Assembly: GCF_015140455.1 (NCBI RefSeq)
Contig: NZ_AP024094.1
Location: 1,054,001-1,118,000, forward strand
Direction of reading: 5' to 3'
Length of the DNA stretch: 64,000 nucleotides
From: Jeongeupia sp. HS-3
GTDB lineage: Bacteria; Pseudomonadota; Gammaproteobacteria; Burkholderiales; Chitinibacteraceae
In this document: positions 1 to 11,811 of the stretch, piece by piece
Position numbering within the stretch: position 1 is the first letter of the stretch
Layout: each line of letters opens with the position of its first letter
Translations under genes and position numbers: made by a program
Notes under the pieces: model-generated
Databases searched by the model: none
What the model was told of the DNA's origin: nothing
Seen by the model: only the letters and a program-made list of their open reading frames with translations

Positions 1-183
1 TCATCTCGCGTTTGACGTTCGGGCGGGATGTCGTCGCCGGGGCCGGTGGGGCTGACTGGACCATGCTGGATTCCGGAGGTTGAACGCCCCAGCATAGCCG
101 GTGGCGCTGCGATGCAGACTTCGTTACTCACCGTTCCGTCGACCGGCGCTGCGACGGAGCAGGCCGGATGCAATACTTGCGGC

Positions 184-921
184 ATGAATACGGTGACCTT
201 CCGCTTCTACGAGGAGCTCAACGACTTTATCGCGCCCGAGCGGCGCAGGCACGATTTCGCCTGCACGCTGGCGCGGGCGGCGACGGCCAAGCACATGATC
301 GAGGCGCTCGGCGTGCCGCATACCGAGGTCGAACTGGTGCTGGTCAACGGCGAGTCGGTCGGCTTCGAGCGGGTGCTCGACGACGGTGACCGGGTCGCGG
401 TCTACCCGAAGTTCGAGTCGCTCGACGTCTCGCCGCTGCTGCGCGTGCGCGAGCGCCCGTTGCGGACGATGCGCTTCGTCGCCGACGCGCATCTCGGCGG
501 GCTGGCGCGGCTGCTGCGCATGGCCGGTTTCGATACGCTATACGACAACCACTTTGCCGACGACGAAATAGAGCGGCTTGCCGCAGTCGAACAACGCATC
601 GTGCTGACGCGGGACCGGGAACTGCTCAAGCGGCGCACGATCACCCACGGCTGTTACGTGCATGCGCTCAAGCCGCCGCAGCAGCTGCGCGAGATCGTCG
701 ATCGACTTGATCTGGCCGGCAGCGTCCGGCCGTTTACGCGGTGCATGCACTGTAACGCACCGCTGCACCGGATTGCCAAGGATCTGGTGTTTGAGCGCCT
801 GCCGCCGGCGGTGCGCGAACAGCACACGCGCTTCAGTACCTGCGACGTGTGCCGGCGCGTTTACTGGGAGGGCTCGCACTGGCAGCGGATGCGAGCGCTG
901 CTTGAAACGCTGGTGCACTGA
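184..921 (+). CDS. Mut7-C RNase-domain protein with N-terminal ubiquitin-like domain
   Basis: A 245-residue protein with two recognisable parts. Residues ~1-85 resemble the ubiquitin/MoaD-like fold that often precedes Mut7-C domains (opening VTFRFYEELNDF, then LVLVNGESVGF). Residues ~95-245 match the Mut7-C RNase domain, a PIN-like fold (RFVADAHLGGLARLL, then VLTRDRELLKRR). It ends in a zinc-ribbon-like part with two CxxC pairs (CMHC, CDVC). RNase activity is a family prediction; the substrate is unknown. The frame is open back to position 28, but the upstream part (SSPGPVGLTG...) is not family-like, so the ATG at 184 is preferred. Positions 1-183 show no other gene. Its stop is followed one base later by the ATG of the exporter gene, so the two are probably cotranscribed. 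Confidence 0.8.
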   Translation: MNTVTFRFYEELNDFIAPERRRHDFACTLARAATAKHMIEALGVPHTEVELVLVNGESVGFERVLDDGDRVAVYPKFESLDVSPLLRVRERPLRTMRFVADAHLGGLARLLRMAGFDTLYDNHFADDEIERLAAVEQRIVLTRDRELLKRRTITHGCYVHALKPPQQLREIVDRLDLAGSVRPFTRCMHCNAPLHRIAKDLVFERLPPAVREQHTRFSTCDVCRRVYWEGSHWQRMRALLETLVH

Positions 922-922
922 T

Positions 923-1750
923 ATGGCGGGCCGGGTTGCCGCCCTGACCGCACTGGCGATGCTGGCCTTCGCCGGCAACTCGATCCTGTGTCGGCTGGCG
1001 CTGCGCGCCACCTCGATCGACGCGGCCAGCTTCACCATGATCCGTCTTGTGTCCGGCGCGCTGGTGCTCTGGCTGATCGTCGTGATTCGCGGCGGCAGGG
1101 CGGCGGGTAACTGGCGATCGGCGCTGGCGCTGCTGGCCTACGCGGCCATGTTCTCGTTCGCGTATCTGGGTCTGGCCGCGGCCACCGGTGCATTGCTGCT
1201 GTTTGCTACGGTGCAGGCGACGATGGTCGGCGTCGGCGTGTGGGGTGGTGAGCGGATGAACGGCGGACAGTGTGCCGGGCTCGCCATTGCGATGGGCGGG
1301 CTCGTCGTGCTGCTGTTGCCGGGGCTGTCGGCGCCGCCGCCGCTGAGTGCGGCGCTGATGGTTGGCGCTGGCATGGCTTGGGGCGTTTACTCGCTGCGCG
1401 GTCGGGGTTCGACCGATCCGCTCGGCGAGACTGCCGGCAACTTTGCGCGTGCCGTGCCGCTGGCCTTGCCCCTGTTGGCGTGGGCTGTACAGCCGCCGAC
1501 CGTTGACGGCGTCGTCTACGCGATATTGTCGGGGGCGTTCACCTCGGGTTGCGGTTACGCGATCTGGTATGCGGCGCTGCGCGGCCTGAGCGCCGCCGGC
1601 GCCGCGACGGTGCAGCTGAGCGTACCGGTGATCGTCGCCATTGCCGGCGTATTGCTGCTTGGCGAACCGCTGTCGCCGAGGCTGATGCTGGCCTCTGCGG
1701 CGATACTCGGCGGCATCGCATTGGTGCTGCGGGCGAAGCGCGCCACCTGA
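923..1750 (+). CDS. EamA/DMT-superfamily transporter
   Basis: A 275-residue integral membrane protein with about ten hydrophobic segments in two repeated halves, the layout of EamA (DUF6) drug/metabolite transporters. The first half begins AMLAFAGNSILCRLAL; the second contains AGMAWGVYSLRGRG and ends VIVAIAGVLLLGEPLSPR, a typical EamA signature. The substrate cannot be read from sequence; family members export amino acids, purines or drugs. The ATG at 923 follows the upstream stop by one base, so translation is probably coupled. It converges on acnA with only 2 bp between the two stop codons, and no terminator hairpin is visible between them. Confidence 0.85.
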   Translation: MAGRVAALTALAMLAFAGNSILCRLALRATSIDAASFTMIRLVSGALVLWLIVVIRGGRAAGNWRSALALLAYAAMFSFAYLGLAAATGALLLFATVQATMVGVGVWGGERMNGGQCAGLAIAMGGLVVLLLPGLSAPPPLSAALMVGAGMAWGVYSLRGRGSTDPLGETAGNFARAVPLALPLLAWAVQPPTVDGVVYAILSGAFTSGCGYAIWYAALRGLSAAGAATVQLSVPVIVAIAGVLLLGEPLSPRLMLASAAILGGIALVLRAKRAT

Positions 1751-1752
1751 GC

Positions 1753-4563
<2,811 letters not shown>

Positions 4564-4686
4564 GGCGGAGCTCCGTCTGCAGGGTCGATAAATAGTCCGA
4601 CCACGCGCCGGCCCGGCCGTTCACGTGGCAGCACTCATCTTTGCAGATCGGGGCGCCGAGGCGCGGGTACGCCGCCCGGCGGCGGC

Positions 4687-5007
4687 TCAGGGGTGGCGAG
4701 GCGGGCCGGGTGGCAGATAAGGGAGCGCCGCCTGCAGCGCCGGGATGCTCAGCACGACCCACAGCGCGGTCAGTCCGGCCAGCCAGAGCCAGTAGCGCTT
4801 GAGTGTGAACAGCCAGAGTGCCCAGGCCAGGGCGCTGACCATCAGCGGTAGAAACTGCAGCAATAGCGAGAGCTCTTTGTAATATCTGGGCAGCCGCGGA
4901 TTCATGTGGCCGACGCCGAGGACGAAGGCCGCGAAGCCATAGACGCCGTATCCGACGGTAAGTCCGGCGATCACGATGCCCAAACGTACCCAGATTCGAT
5001 GCTTCAT
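4687..5007 (-). CDS. Small three-TM membrane protein coupled to the LysR gene
   Basis: A 106-residue hydrophobic protein with about three membrane segments (near residues 8-32, 45-65 and 70-92) and a proline-rich tail (LPPGPPRHP). I do not recognise the family. The start ATG at 5007 is preceded by a strong GGAGGT ribosome-binding site. It overlaps the LysR stop codon in an ATGA arrangement, so the two proteins are very likely made together. It sits between a LysR regulator and acnA on the same strand. A sensing or transport accessory role is possible but unsupported. Confidence 0.7.
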   Translation of the reverse strand: MKHRIWVRLGIVIAGLTVGYGVYGFAAFVLGVGHMNPRLPRYYKELSLLLQFLPLMVSALAWALWLFTLKRYWLWLAGLTALWVVLSIPALQAALPYLPPGPPRHP

Positions 5008-5927
5008 CGCACCTCCACGGATGATCCGGTACCGAGGCCCTTGAGTCCTTCGGCCGAGCGTTCGAGCCACTGGCAGAACGCCGCAATGGTCGGGTCGTTC
5101 AGCGCCGTGCGCGGCGCAATCCAGCAGTAGCCACGCACCGGCACCGTTGGGCCCGGCAGCGGGGCGATCAGGCTGCCGTTTTCAAGCTCGGTCTGCATCA
5201 TCGGCATCGGCCCGAGCGTGACACCGAGACCGTCCATCGCGGCCTGCAGCGCCAGGTAAAAATGATCGAACTGTTGCGTCGCCGCTGGCTTGAGGTCGGG
5301 AACGCCGGCGAGTGTGAACCAGCGCTGCCACGCGGTCGGGCGGGTATCGGCGTACAGCAGCGTGTGCTTGGCCAGATCGGCCGGCGTGGTAATCGGCAGG
5401 CGCTCCAGTAGCTTGGGGCTGCACAGCGGCAGTTCCCATTCATCCAGAAACGGTTTGCTCACATAGCCGGGCCAATCGCCGGGGCCGCGGCGGATGGCGA
5501 TGTCGAACGGGGTGTCTAGCCGGCTGATGTCACGATCCGAGGTCATCAATCGCAGCTCGACGTCGGGGTGTTCACGCTGGAACTGCGCCAGATGCGGCAG
5601 CAGCCAGTACATCGCCAGCGTCGGCGTCGAATTGATCACCAGCCGGCGTTGGCGGTTCGGTTGCATCAGCTGTTGCGTGGCGTTGGCAATGATGTCAAAG
5701 CCATCCTGTACCTGCACCAGATAGCGCCAGCCGGCATCATTGAGTTTGACCCGGCCGCCGCTGCGCTCGAACAGCTGCACCGACAGCCATTCTTCCAGTT
5801 GCTTGATCTGCTTGCTCACAGCGCCATGGGTAACGAACAGCTCGTTTGCGGCGGCGGAGAAGCTTTCCAGCCGGGCAGCGGCTTCAAAAATGCGCAGGGC
5901 ATTCAGCGGGGGGAGGGTCTGGCTCAT
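5004..5927 (-). CDS. LysR-family transcriptional regulator (GcvA-like)
   Basis: A 307-residue LysR-type regulator. Residues ~5-65 form the winged helix-turn-helix (PPLNALRIFEAAARLESFSA, then GAVSKQIKQLEEWL), wording typical of the GcvA subgroup. The rest is the periplasmic-binding-like effector domain. The frame extends farther upstream, but the ATG at 5927 matches the family N-terminus. The gene is divergent from acnB (ATG at 6095), with 167 bp between them that would hold both promoters. It is followed by a coupled small membrane gene and acnA. Regulation of one or both aconitase genes is inferred from position only. The effector is unknown. Confidence 0.9.
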   Translation of the reverse strand: MSQTLPPLNALRIFEAAARLESFSAAANELFVTHGAVSKQIKQLEEWLSVQLFERSGGRVKLNDAGWRYLVQVQDGFDIIANATQQLMQPNRQRRLVINSTPTLAMYWLLPHLAQFQREHPDVELRLMTSDRDISRLDTPFDIAIRRGPGDWPGYVSKPFLDEWELPLCSPKLLERLPITTPADLAKHTLLYADTRPTAWQRWFTLAGVPDLKPAATQQFDHFYLALQAAMDGLGVTLGPMPMMQTELENGSLIAPLPGPTVPVRGYCWIAPRTALNDPTIAAFCQWLERSAEGLKGLGTGSSVEVR

Positions 5928-6094
5928 GATGTGAGTATATCTCACAGTCCATGTGGCGATTACTCGTTTGTGCCGCGCGCGCCGGCGCGTTACCCTCGCA
6001 TCCAAATCCCCGGTTTCCGTTTGCACGCAGCAAGCGGTGGCCGGCGGAGTCGATACGGACGAGACGTCTGATACACAACCGCAAAGGTCACCCC

Positions 6095-8680
6095 ATGCTT
6101 GAAGCCTATCGCCAGCACGTTGCAGAGCGCGCCGCTCTTGGTATTCCGCCACTCGCACTGACCGCCCAACAGGTCGTTGATCTGGTGGCGCTGCTGCAAA
6201 ATCCGCCCGCGGGCGAAGAAGAGTTCCTGGTTGATCTGATCACCAACCGTGTTCCGCCGGGCGTTGATGATGCCGCCAAGGTCAAGGCCGCCTTCCTCGC
6301 TGCCGTCGCCGCTGGCAAAGACACCTGTAAGCTGATCAGCCGTGCCAAGGCGGTCGAGCTGCTCGGCACCATGCTCGGTGGTTTCAACATCAAGCCGATG
6401 ATCGACCTGCTGGGCGATGCCGAAGTCGGCACCGTCGCCGCCGAAGGCCTGAAGAAAACCCTGCTGATGTTCGATTACTTCCACGACGTGAAGGAATTGG
6501 CCGACGCAGGCAACGCCAATGCCAAGGGCGTGATCGAATCGTGGGCGAATGCCGAGTGGTTCACCAGCCGCCCGGAAGTGCCGCAATCGGTGACGCTGAC
6601 CGTGTTCAAGGTCACCGGCGAAACCAACACCGACGACCTGTCGCCGGCGCCGGATGCCTGGTCGCGCCCGGATATTCCGTTGCACGCGCTGGCGATGCTG
6701 AAGAACGCCCGTCCCGGCATCACGCCGGAAGAAGACGGCAAGCGCGGCCCGATCCAGTTCATCGAAGATCTGGCCAAGAAGGGCCATGCGATTGCCTACG
6801 TCGGTGACGTGGTCGGTACCGGTTCGTCGCGCAAGTCGGCTACCAACTCGGTGTTGTGGTGGACCGGTGACGACATCCCCTTCGTGCCGAACAAGCGCTT
6901 TGGCGGCTACTGCCTCGGTGGCAAGATCGCGCCGATCTTCTTCAACACCCAGGAAGACTCGGGCGCGCTGCCGATCGAAGTCGATGTCACCAAGCTCGAC
7001 ATGGGCGACGTGATCGAGCTGTTGCCGTACGAAGGCAAGGTCAAGAAGAACGGCGAAGTGGTTTCCGAATTCAAGGTCAAGTCCGACGTGCTGTTCGACG
7101 AAGTGCGCGCGGGTGGCCGTATCAACCTGATCATCGGCCGTGGCCTGACCGCCAAGGCGCGTGAATCGCTGGGTCTGCCGGCGTCGACGCTGTTCCGCCT
7201 GCCGACACCGCCGGTTGAATCGACCAAGGGCTACACCCAGGCGCAGAAAATGGTCGGCCGCGCCGTCGGCCTGCCGGAAGGCCAGGGCGTGCGTCCGGGC
7301 ACCTACTGCGAACCGCGCATGACCTCGGTCGGCTCGCAAGACACCACCGGCCCGATGACCCGCGACGAGCTGAAAGACCTGGCTTGCCTCGGTTTCTCTG
7401 CCGACCTCGTGATGCAATCGTTCTGCCACACCGCCGCGTATCCGAAGCCGGTCGACGTCAAGACCCACCACGAACTGCCGGAATTCATCCGCAACCGTGG
7501 CGGCGTGTCGCTGCGTCCGGGCGACGGCGTGATCCACAGCTGGCTCAACCGCATGCTGCTGCCGGATACCGTCGGCACCGGTGGTGATTCGCACACCCGC
7601 TTCCCGATCGGCATCTCCTTCCCGGCCGGTTCGGGTCTGGTTGCCTTCGGCGCCGCCACCGGCGTGATGCCGCTGGACATGCCGGAATCGGTGCTGGTGC
7701 GCTTCAAGGGCGAGCTGCAACCGGGTATCACCCTGCGTGACCTCGTCAACGCGATTCCGCTGTACGCGATCAAGGCCGGTCTCTTGACCGTCGCCAAGGC
7801 CGGCAAGAAGAACATCTTCTCGGGTCGCATCCTCGAAATCGAAGGTCTGCCGAACCTGAAGGTCGAGCAAGCGTTCGAACTGACCGATGCATCGGCCGAG
7901 CGTTCGGCCGCCGGTTGCTCGGTGCGTCTGGATAAGGCACCGATCATCGAGTATTTGAACTCGAACATCGTGCTGCTCAAATCGATGATCACCAACGGCT
8001 ACGGCGATGCCAAGACGCTGGCTCGCCGCGTCAAGAGCATGGAAGCCTGGCTGGCCAACCCGAACCTGATCGAGCCGGATGCCGATGCCGAGTACGCCGC
8101 CGTGATCGACATCGATCTGGCCGACGTCAAGGAGCCGATCCTCGCCTGCCCGAACGACCCGGACGACGTGAAGGTGTTGTCCGAAGTCGCCGGCACCAAG
8201 ATCGACGAAGTGTTCATCGGTTCGTGCATGACCAACATCGGCCACTTCCGCGCCGCCGGCAAGCTGCTGGAAGGCAAGCGCGACATCCCGGTGAAGCTGT
8301 GGATCGCTCCGCCGACCAAGATGGACGCCCAGCAACTGACCGAAGAAGGCTACTACGGTACTTTCGGCAGCGCCGGTGCTCGTACCGAAATGCCGGGCTG
8401 CTCGCTGTGCATGGGCAACCAGGCACAAGTGCGCGAAGGCGCAACCGTGGTCTCGACCTCGACCCGCAACTTCCCGAACCGTCTGGGCAAGAACACCAAT
8501 GTGTTCCTCAGCTCGGCCGAACTCGCCGCGATCGCCTCGCGTCTGGGCCGCATCCCGACCGTTGCCGAGTACATGGCCGACGTGGCCGTGCTCGACTCGA
8601 AGTCGAAGGAAGTCTATCGCTACCTCAACTTCAACGAGATCGAGCAGTATCAGAACGAGGCTGACAAAGCGACCGTCTGA
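6095..8680 (+). CDS. acnB: Bifunctional aconitate hydratase 2 / 2-methylisocitrate dehydratase
   Basis: AcnB (861 aa) is the main TCA-cycle aconitase of many proteobacteria. It has the AcnB-specific order: an N-terminal HEAT-like domain (~1-160), then the swivel domain ([17 protein letters not shown]), then the catalytic core. The [4Fe-4S] ligands are Cys711 ([11 protein letters not shown]), Cys769 and Cys772 ([10 protein letters not shown]), almost the same numbering as the E. coli enzyme. The start [19 protein letters not shown] is the standard AcnB N-terminus, although the frame is open further upstream. The gene shows the strong codon bias of a highly expressed gene, which also creates a long meaningless antisense frame. 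A terminator follows directly. Confidence 0.97.
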   Translation: MLEAYRQHVAERAALGIPPLALTAQQVVDLVALLQNPPAGEEEFLVDLITNRVPPGVDDAAKVKAAFLAAVAAGKDTCKLISRAKAVELLGTMLGGFNIKPMIDLLGDAEVGTVAAEGLKKTLLMFDYFHDVKELADAGNANAKGVIESWANAEWFTSRPEVPQSVTLTVFKVTGETNTDDLSPAPDAWSRPDIPLHALAMLKNARPGITPEEDGKRGPIQFIEDLAKKGHAIAYVGDVVGTGSSRKSATNSVLWWTGDDIPFVPNKRFGGYCLGGKIAPIFFNTQEDSGALPIEVDVTKLDMGDVIELLPYEGKVKKNGEVVSEFKVKSDVLFDEVRAGGRINLIIGRGLTAKARESLGLPASTLFRLPTPPVESTKGYTQAQKMVGRAVGLPEGQGVRPGTYCEPRMTSVGSQDTTGPMTRDELKDLACLGFSADLVMQSFCHTAAYPKPVDVKTHHELPEFIRNRGGVSLRPGDGVIHSWLNRMLLPDTVGTGGDSHTRFPIGISFPAGSGLVAFGAATGVMPLDMPESVLVRFKGELQPGITLRDLVNAIPLYAIKAGLLTVAKAGKKNIFSGRILEIEGLPNLKVEQAFELTDASAERSAAGCSVRLDKAPIIEYLNSNIVLLKSMITNGYGDAKTLARRVKSMEAWLANPNLIEPDADAEYAAVIDIDLADVKEPILACPNDPDDVKVLSEVAGTKIDEVFIGSCMTNIGHFRAAGKLLEGKRDIPVKLWIAPPTKMDAQQLTEEGYYGTFGSAGARTEMPGCSLCMGNQAQVREGATVVSTSTRNFPNRLGKNTNVFLSSAELAAIASRLGRIPTVAEYMADVAVLDSKSKEVYRYLNFNEIEQYQNEADKATV

Positions 8681-8697
8681 TATTGGATGGTTGAATC

Positions 8698-8731
8698 AAA
8701 AAAGCCCACCAGGAAATCGGTGGGCTTTTTT
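8698..8731. terminator. Bidirectional intrinsic terminator after acnB
   Basis: GCCCACC and GGTGGGC form a stem around a short loop, flanked by an A-run on the left and a T-run on the right. It can terminate both acnB (plus) and the convergent HugZ-like gene (minus). Confidence 0.85.
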
Positions 8732-8732
8732 G

Positions 8733-9224
8733 TTAGCGCTGCTTGTCGATCACCACATGGTCGAATTGTGCGCCGTCGATGCTCACATCGAAGGCCTGGC
8801 CAAATCCCACCACATAACGGCCCGCGGCCGGCGTCAGCTCGAACAGCGAAAAATCCAGCCCGCGCAGCAGGTCGAGCATCTTTTCGCCGAAGCGCTCGTT
8901 GAATAGCGCAAAGACGTCCTCGTGGCCTTTATTGCCCAGATTCGATGCCGCGCACAACCAGCGTGCACGCTCGCGGCCGAACAGGTTGGCGGTGTCGGCT
9001 TCATCGGCCAGCAGCATCACATTGGCTTGCCGGCGCTCGTCGATGCACTGGTAATGCTCGGCAAGGCGGCTGATGTAGATGTAGAGCCTGCCGTCCTTGT
9101 GTACATAGGGCGCGTAGCTGATGAAGGGCAGGCCGGCTTCATCAAGACAGCTGATCGCCAGCGTCTTGCGGCTGGCAACAAAATCAAGATAGCGCTGCTT
9201 GGCGGCGGGGAGATCAATGGCCAT
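8733..9224 (-). CDS. HugZ/HutZ-like pyridoxamine-phosphate-oxidase-fold protein
   Basis: A 163-residue split-barrel protein close to HutZ/HugZ heme-utilisation proteins. Shared features are the opening ASRKTLAISCLDEAGLPFISYAP, the middle ANLFGRERARW, and the C-terminal LDFSLFELTPAAGRYVVGFGQAF (each seen here in frame). HutZ binds and degrades heme, with an axial histidine in a short C-terminal extension. This protein stops at VIDKQR and has no histidine there, so heme degradation is doubtful and a flavin- or F420-type pyridoxamine-oxidase-like role is possible. No heme-transport genes are nearby. It lies downstream of the DUF3291 gene on the same strand, with a 60-bp gap. Confidence 0.75.
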   Translation of the reverse strand: MAIDLPAAKQRYLDFVASRKTLAISCLDEAGLPFISYAPYVHKDGRLYIYISRLAEHYQCIDERRQANVMLLADEADTANLFGRERARWLCAASNLGNKGHEDVFALFNERFGEKMLDLLRGLDFSLFELTPAAGRYVVGFGQAFDVSIDGAQFDHVVIDKQR

Positions 9225-9284
9225 GGTGGGTCCGGTTTTTTGAGCTGGCCGTATTGTCGCGCAAGGCCCTGCTTGCCGTGCAAG

Positions 9285-9770
9285 CTAGTTGTTGGCTGGA
9301 CAGGGCTGTTGCGCGGTGCCCGCGCTTTCCGGTGCCGAAAAGGTGTTCCGGAAGGTGAATGCGTAGGGGCTGGGGCCGTGCGCGCGCAGATGCGCGAGGC
9401 GTTCGGCTGCTTCGGCCGCATCCGGGCGATGTCCGGCCTCCACCCACCACAGCACCACAACCGCTTCGGCCATTTTCGCAAACCAGTCGCGGCGTTGTTT
9501 GATGAGCTCGGTATGAACGGTTTTGTACACGTAGTGGTGCAATGCCTCCACATCCTGCCAGATCGACATATTGACGAGAATGTCATCGCCCAGCGGGCGC
9601 AGGTCGGTGGCGTCCCCGTCTTCGGTTTGCAGTCGCCAGATGAAACCGGGCGAGCGCTCGGCCAGTGTGTTGATTTCGTCGAGCCGGGCAACAAAGCCAG
9701 CCAGTTGCGGCGAATCAAGTGGTGCCAGTAATTGGGCGATATTGAGTTGGGCAAGTTCGTGCGTTGGCAT
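9285..9770 (-). CDS. DUF3291 domain-containing protein
   Basis: A 161-residue protein matching DUF3291, a ferredoxin-like dimeric alpha/beta-barrel fold related to monooxygenase-like proteins. Recognisable parts are the opening HELAQLNIAQLLAPLDSPQL, the INTLAERSPGFIWRLQ stretch, VNMSIWQDVEALHHYVY, and VVLWWVEAGHRP. No cofactor motif is visible and the biochemical role is unknown. It is probably cotranscribed with the HugZ-like gene. It is divergent from trhO; the ~190-bp gap between them presumably carries both promoters. Confidence 0.8.
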   Translation of the reverse strand: MPTHELAQLNIAQLLAPLDSPQLAGFVARLDEINTLAERSPGFIWRLQTEDGDATDLRPLGDDILVNMSIWQDVEALHHYVYKTVHTELIKQRRDWFAKMAEAVVVLWWVEAGHRPDAAEAAERLAHLRAHGPSPYAFTFRNTFSAPESAGTAQQPCPANN

Positions 9771-9960
9771 GGATTCGGTCTTTGTGGGTTGGGGTTTTCT
9801 CGTATCTTGTGCTTGGTGTCATGCATTTCAATGACTTATCCAGCCTGACGGCTGCATTGATGCGGCATGGGCGATCTCGGGTAAAATTGCGGCCTTGCCC
9901 GGCACCTGCGCGGGTTTTACCCGGTCCGTCCTTTACGTGGACGACCGCCTGGAGAATGAG

Positions 9961-10908
9961 ATGTCCCAACAAAACACCCAGCCCATTGTGGTTGCGGCGC
10001 TGTACAAGTTCGTCACGCTGAGCGATTACGCCGCGCTGCGCGAACCGCTGCTGCAATGCATGCTCGACAACGACGTGAAAGGCACCTTGCTGCTGGCCGA
10101 GGAAGGCATCAACGGCACGGTGTCTGGCACGCGTGCGGCGATTGATGGGCTGCTGGCGTGGTTGAAAAACGATCCGCGCATGGTCGATATCGATCACAAA
10201 GAATCGTATTGCGACGAGCAGCCGTTCTACCGTACCAAGGTCAAACTGAAGAAAGAGATCGTCACGCTGGGTGTGCCCGACGTGGATCCGAACAAGCGGG
10301 TGGGCACCTATGTCGAGCCGCAAGACTGGAATGCGCTGATTGCCGATCCCGAGGTTCTGGTGATTGATACGCGTAACGATTACGAAGTCGCCATCGGCAC
10401 CTTCGAGCGCGCCATCGATCCCAAGACCGAGAGCTTTCGCGAGTTCCCCGATTACGTGAAGGCGCACTTCGACCCGGCCAAGCACAAAAAAGTGGCGATG
10501 TTCTGCACCGGCGGGATTCGTTGCGAAAAGGCGTCGAGCTATATGCTGGGCGAAGGCTTTGAAGAGGTTTACCACCTCAAGGGCGGCATTCTCAAATACA
10601 TGGAAACGGTGCCGCAGGAAGAAACCCTGTGGCGCGGCGATTGCTTCGTGTTCGATAACCGCGTCACCGTGCGTCATGATCTGAGCGAGGGCGATTTCGA
10701 TCTGTGCCACGCCTGCAGGCAGCCCGTTTCGCTGGAAGATCGCCAATCGCCGCATTACGTGGCTGGCATCAGTTGCCCGCATTGCTGGGATAGCCTGAGC
10801 GAGAAAACCCGTAGTGGCGCGCGTGAGCGGCAAAAACAGATCGAGCTGGCCAAGGCGCGTAATCAACCCAATCCGCTGGGGCGCAATCCGCGCGATTTGG
10901 TCGAATGA
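9961..10908 (+). CDS. trhO: tRNA uridine(34) hydroxylase, rhodanese family
   Basis: TrhO (formerly YceA, 315 aa) hydroxylates uridine 34 in the anticodon of several tRNAs with O2, giving 5-hydroxyuridine, the precursor of cmo5U/mcmo5U. An N-terminal acylphosphatase-like domain (~1-95) precedes a rhodanese domain (~115-215) with the active-site loop [14 protein letters not shown]-terminal extension carries cysteine pairs (CHACRQP, CPHCW). The ATG at 9961 gives the usual start and has a purine-rich GGAGAATGAG upstream; the frame is open further back without family similarity. It is monocistronic, ending at a terminator. Confidence 0.93.
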   Translation: MSQQNTQPIVVAALYKFVTLSDYAALREPLLQCMLDNDVKGTLLLAEEGINGTVSGTRAAIDGLLAWLKNDPRMVDIDHKESYCDEQPFYRTKVKLKKEIVTLGVPDVDPNKRVGTYVEPQDWNALIADPEVLVIDTRNDYEVAIGTFERAIDPKTESFREFPDYVKAHFDPAKHKKVAMFCTGGIRCEKASSYMLGEGFEEVYHLKGGILKYMETVPQEETLWRGDCFVFDNRVTVRHDLSEGDFDLCHACRQPVSLEDRQSPHYVAGISCPHCWDSLSEKTRSGARERQKQIELAKARNQPNPLGRNPRDLVE

Positions 10909-10928
10909 GGCTTGATCGCTAGCGCGAT

Positions 10929-10963
10929 AAAAAATGGCCTGACTAAGCGTCAGGCCATTTTTA
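10929..10963. terminator. Bidirectional intrinsic terminator, trhO / DUF1456 gene
   Basis: AAAATGGCCTGA pairs with TCAGGCCATTTT around a 7-base loop (stem 10931-10942 and 10950-10961). A- and T-runs on the two sides let it serve both convergent genes. Confidence 0.85.
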
Positions 10964-10982
10964 CGTGCAAATTCGCAGGGCG

Positions 10983-11444
10983 CTAGCCGCGAATGCGCGT
11001 CGTCAAACCCTTGAGGAAGTAACGCAGCACCTGATCGCCGCAGTTGCGATAGTTTTTCTGGCCTTCCTTGCGGAACAGTGCGCTCAACTCGGGCTTGGAA
11101 ATCTCAAAGCCGGCACTGGCCAGGATGGCGTGCATATCGTCTTCCTTCAGCTCGAACGCCACGCGCAGCTTTTTCAGTACGGTGTTGTTCGATACCGGCC
11201 AGCTCACTTCCGGTAGCGGACGGTTCTCGTCCCGGCCGCGCTTGAAGATCACCAGTCCATCCAGAAAGTAGGCGAACAGGGCGTTGTCGCAATGGCGATA
11301 ACCGTCTTCGTCATCTTTCTTCAGATAAGCCTGGATATCTTCTTTCTGCGCTTCATAGCCGGCGAGAGCAACAATCTCGACCAGTTTGGCGTCGCTGAGG
11401 TCGAGCATGTAGCGCACGCTGCGCAGTACATCATTGGAGAGCAA
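10983..11444 (-). CDS. DUF1456 family protein (YehS-like)
   Basis: A 153-residue protein with two DUF1456 repeats, as in E. coli YehS. Each contains a (L/V)LRSVRYML- or VLKKLRVAF-like helix followed by a conserved RxCxDxxLxxFLxGL-type segment (YRHCDNALFAYFLDGL and YRNCGDQVLRYFLKGL). The function is unknown. The start chosen is the TTG at 11444: it gives LLSNDVLRSVRYML aligned with the YehS N-terminus and has AAGGA at a good distance upstream. The open frame continues to 11567 and an ATG at 11507 is possible, but that extension is not family-like. It converges on trhO. Confidence 0.8.
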   Translation of the reverse strand: MLSNDVLRSVRYMLDLSDAKLVEIVALAGYEAQKEDIQAYLKKDDEDGYRHCDNALFAYFLDGLVIFKRGRDENRPLPEVSWPVSNNTVLKKLRVAFELKEDDMHAILASAGFEISKPELSALFRKEGQKNYRNCGDQVLRYFLKGLTTRIRG

Positions 11445-11811
11445 ATCGGCATCCTTTTGGTAACGAAGGCGCGACGCGGAACTAGCCGGCCGCGCGAATG
11501 CCGTCATTTTGCCATTTTGGCCACGGCTTTGCCCGGTGGCGTTACCGACGGCGTCATCCGGCGGCATGATCGGGCGTCCGGTCGCTCGGGCCGGAACTCA
11601 TCGTCCAGATGGGGCTAAATTTCTAATTTCCCTGGGTTTTTTACTGTTTTTGGCTTGCCTGGCCTCGCATCACAAGGCAAGATTCTGGTCTTTTTTCGGG
11701 CCGGGTTCTCATCCGGCATGTGTTGAACTGATGGCTTGCCCACCCATCGTGACCCGGTCACAAAGTGGCGAGACGTCTTAGACCTTCTAGCCCAGGGGGT
11801 ATGGGATAAAC
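11445..11811. other. Non-coding region upstream of the Rieske oxygenase gene
   Basis: About 367 bp without a supported gene. It contains an AT-rich stretch near 11618-11650 and a weak stem (11654-11660 with 11675-11681) followed by a T-run at 11690-11696. A 13-bp palindrome at 11749-11761 could be an operator for the downstream gene. No convincing -35/-10 pair was found. Confidence 0.5.
11749..11761. promoter_or_regulatory. Candidate operator palindrome upstream of the Rieske gene
   Basis: GTGACC-C-GGTCAC is a perfect inverted repeat 50 bp before the start codon at 11812, in a region where a regulator could bind. The cognate protein is unknown and the call rests on symmetry and position only. 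Confidence 0.35.

Noticed and set aside
5990-8428. 812-codon open frame antisense to acnB
   Set aside because: It mirrors acnB codon by codon and arises from the strong third-position GC bias. Its product is low-complexity His/Arg/Gly-rich with no domain, and acnB is unambiguous.
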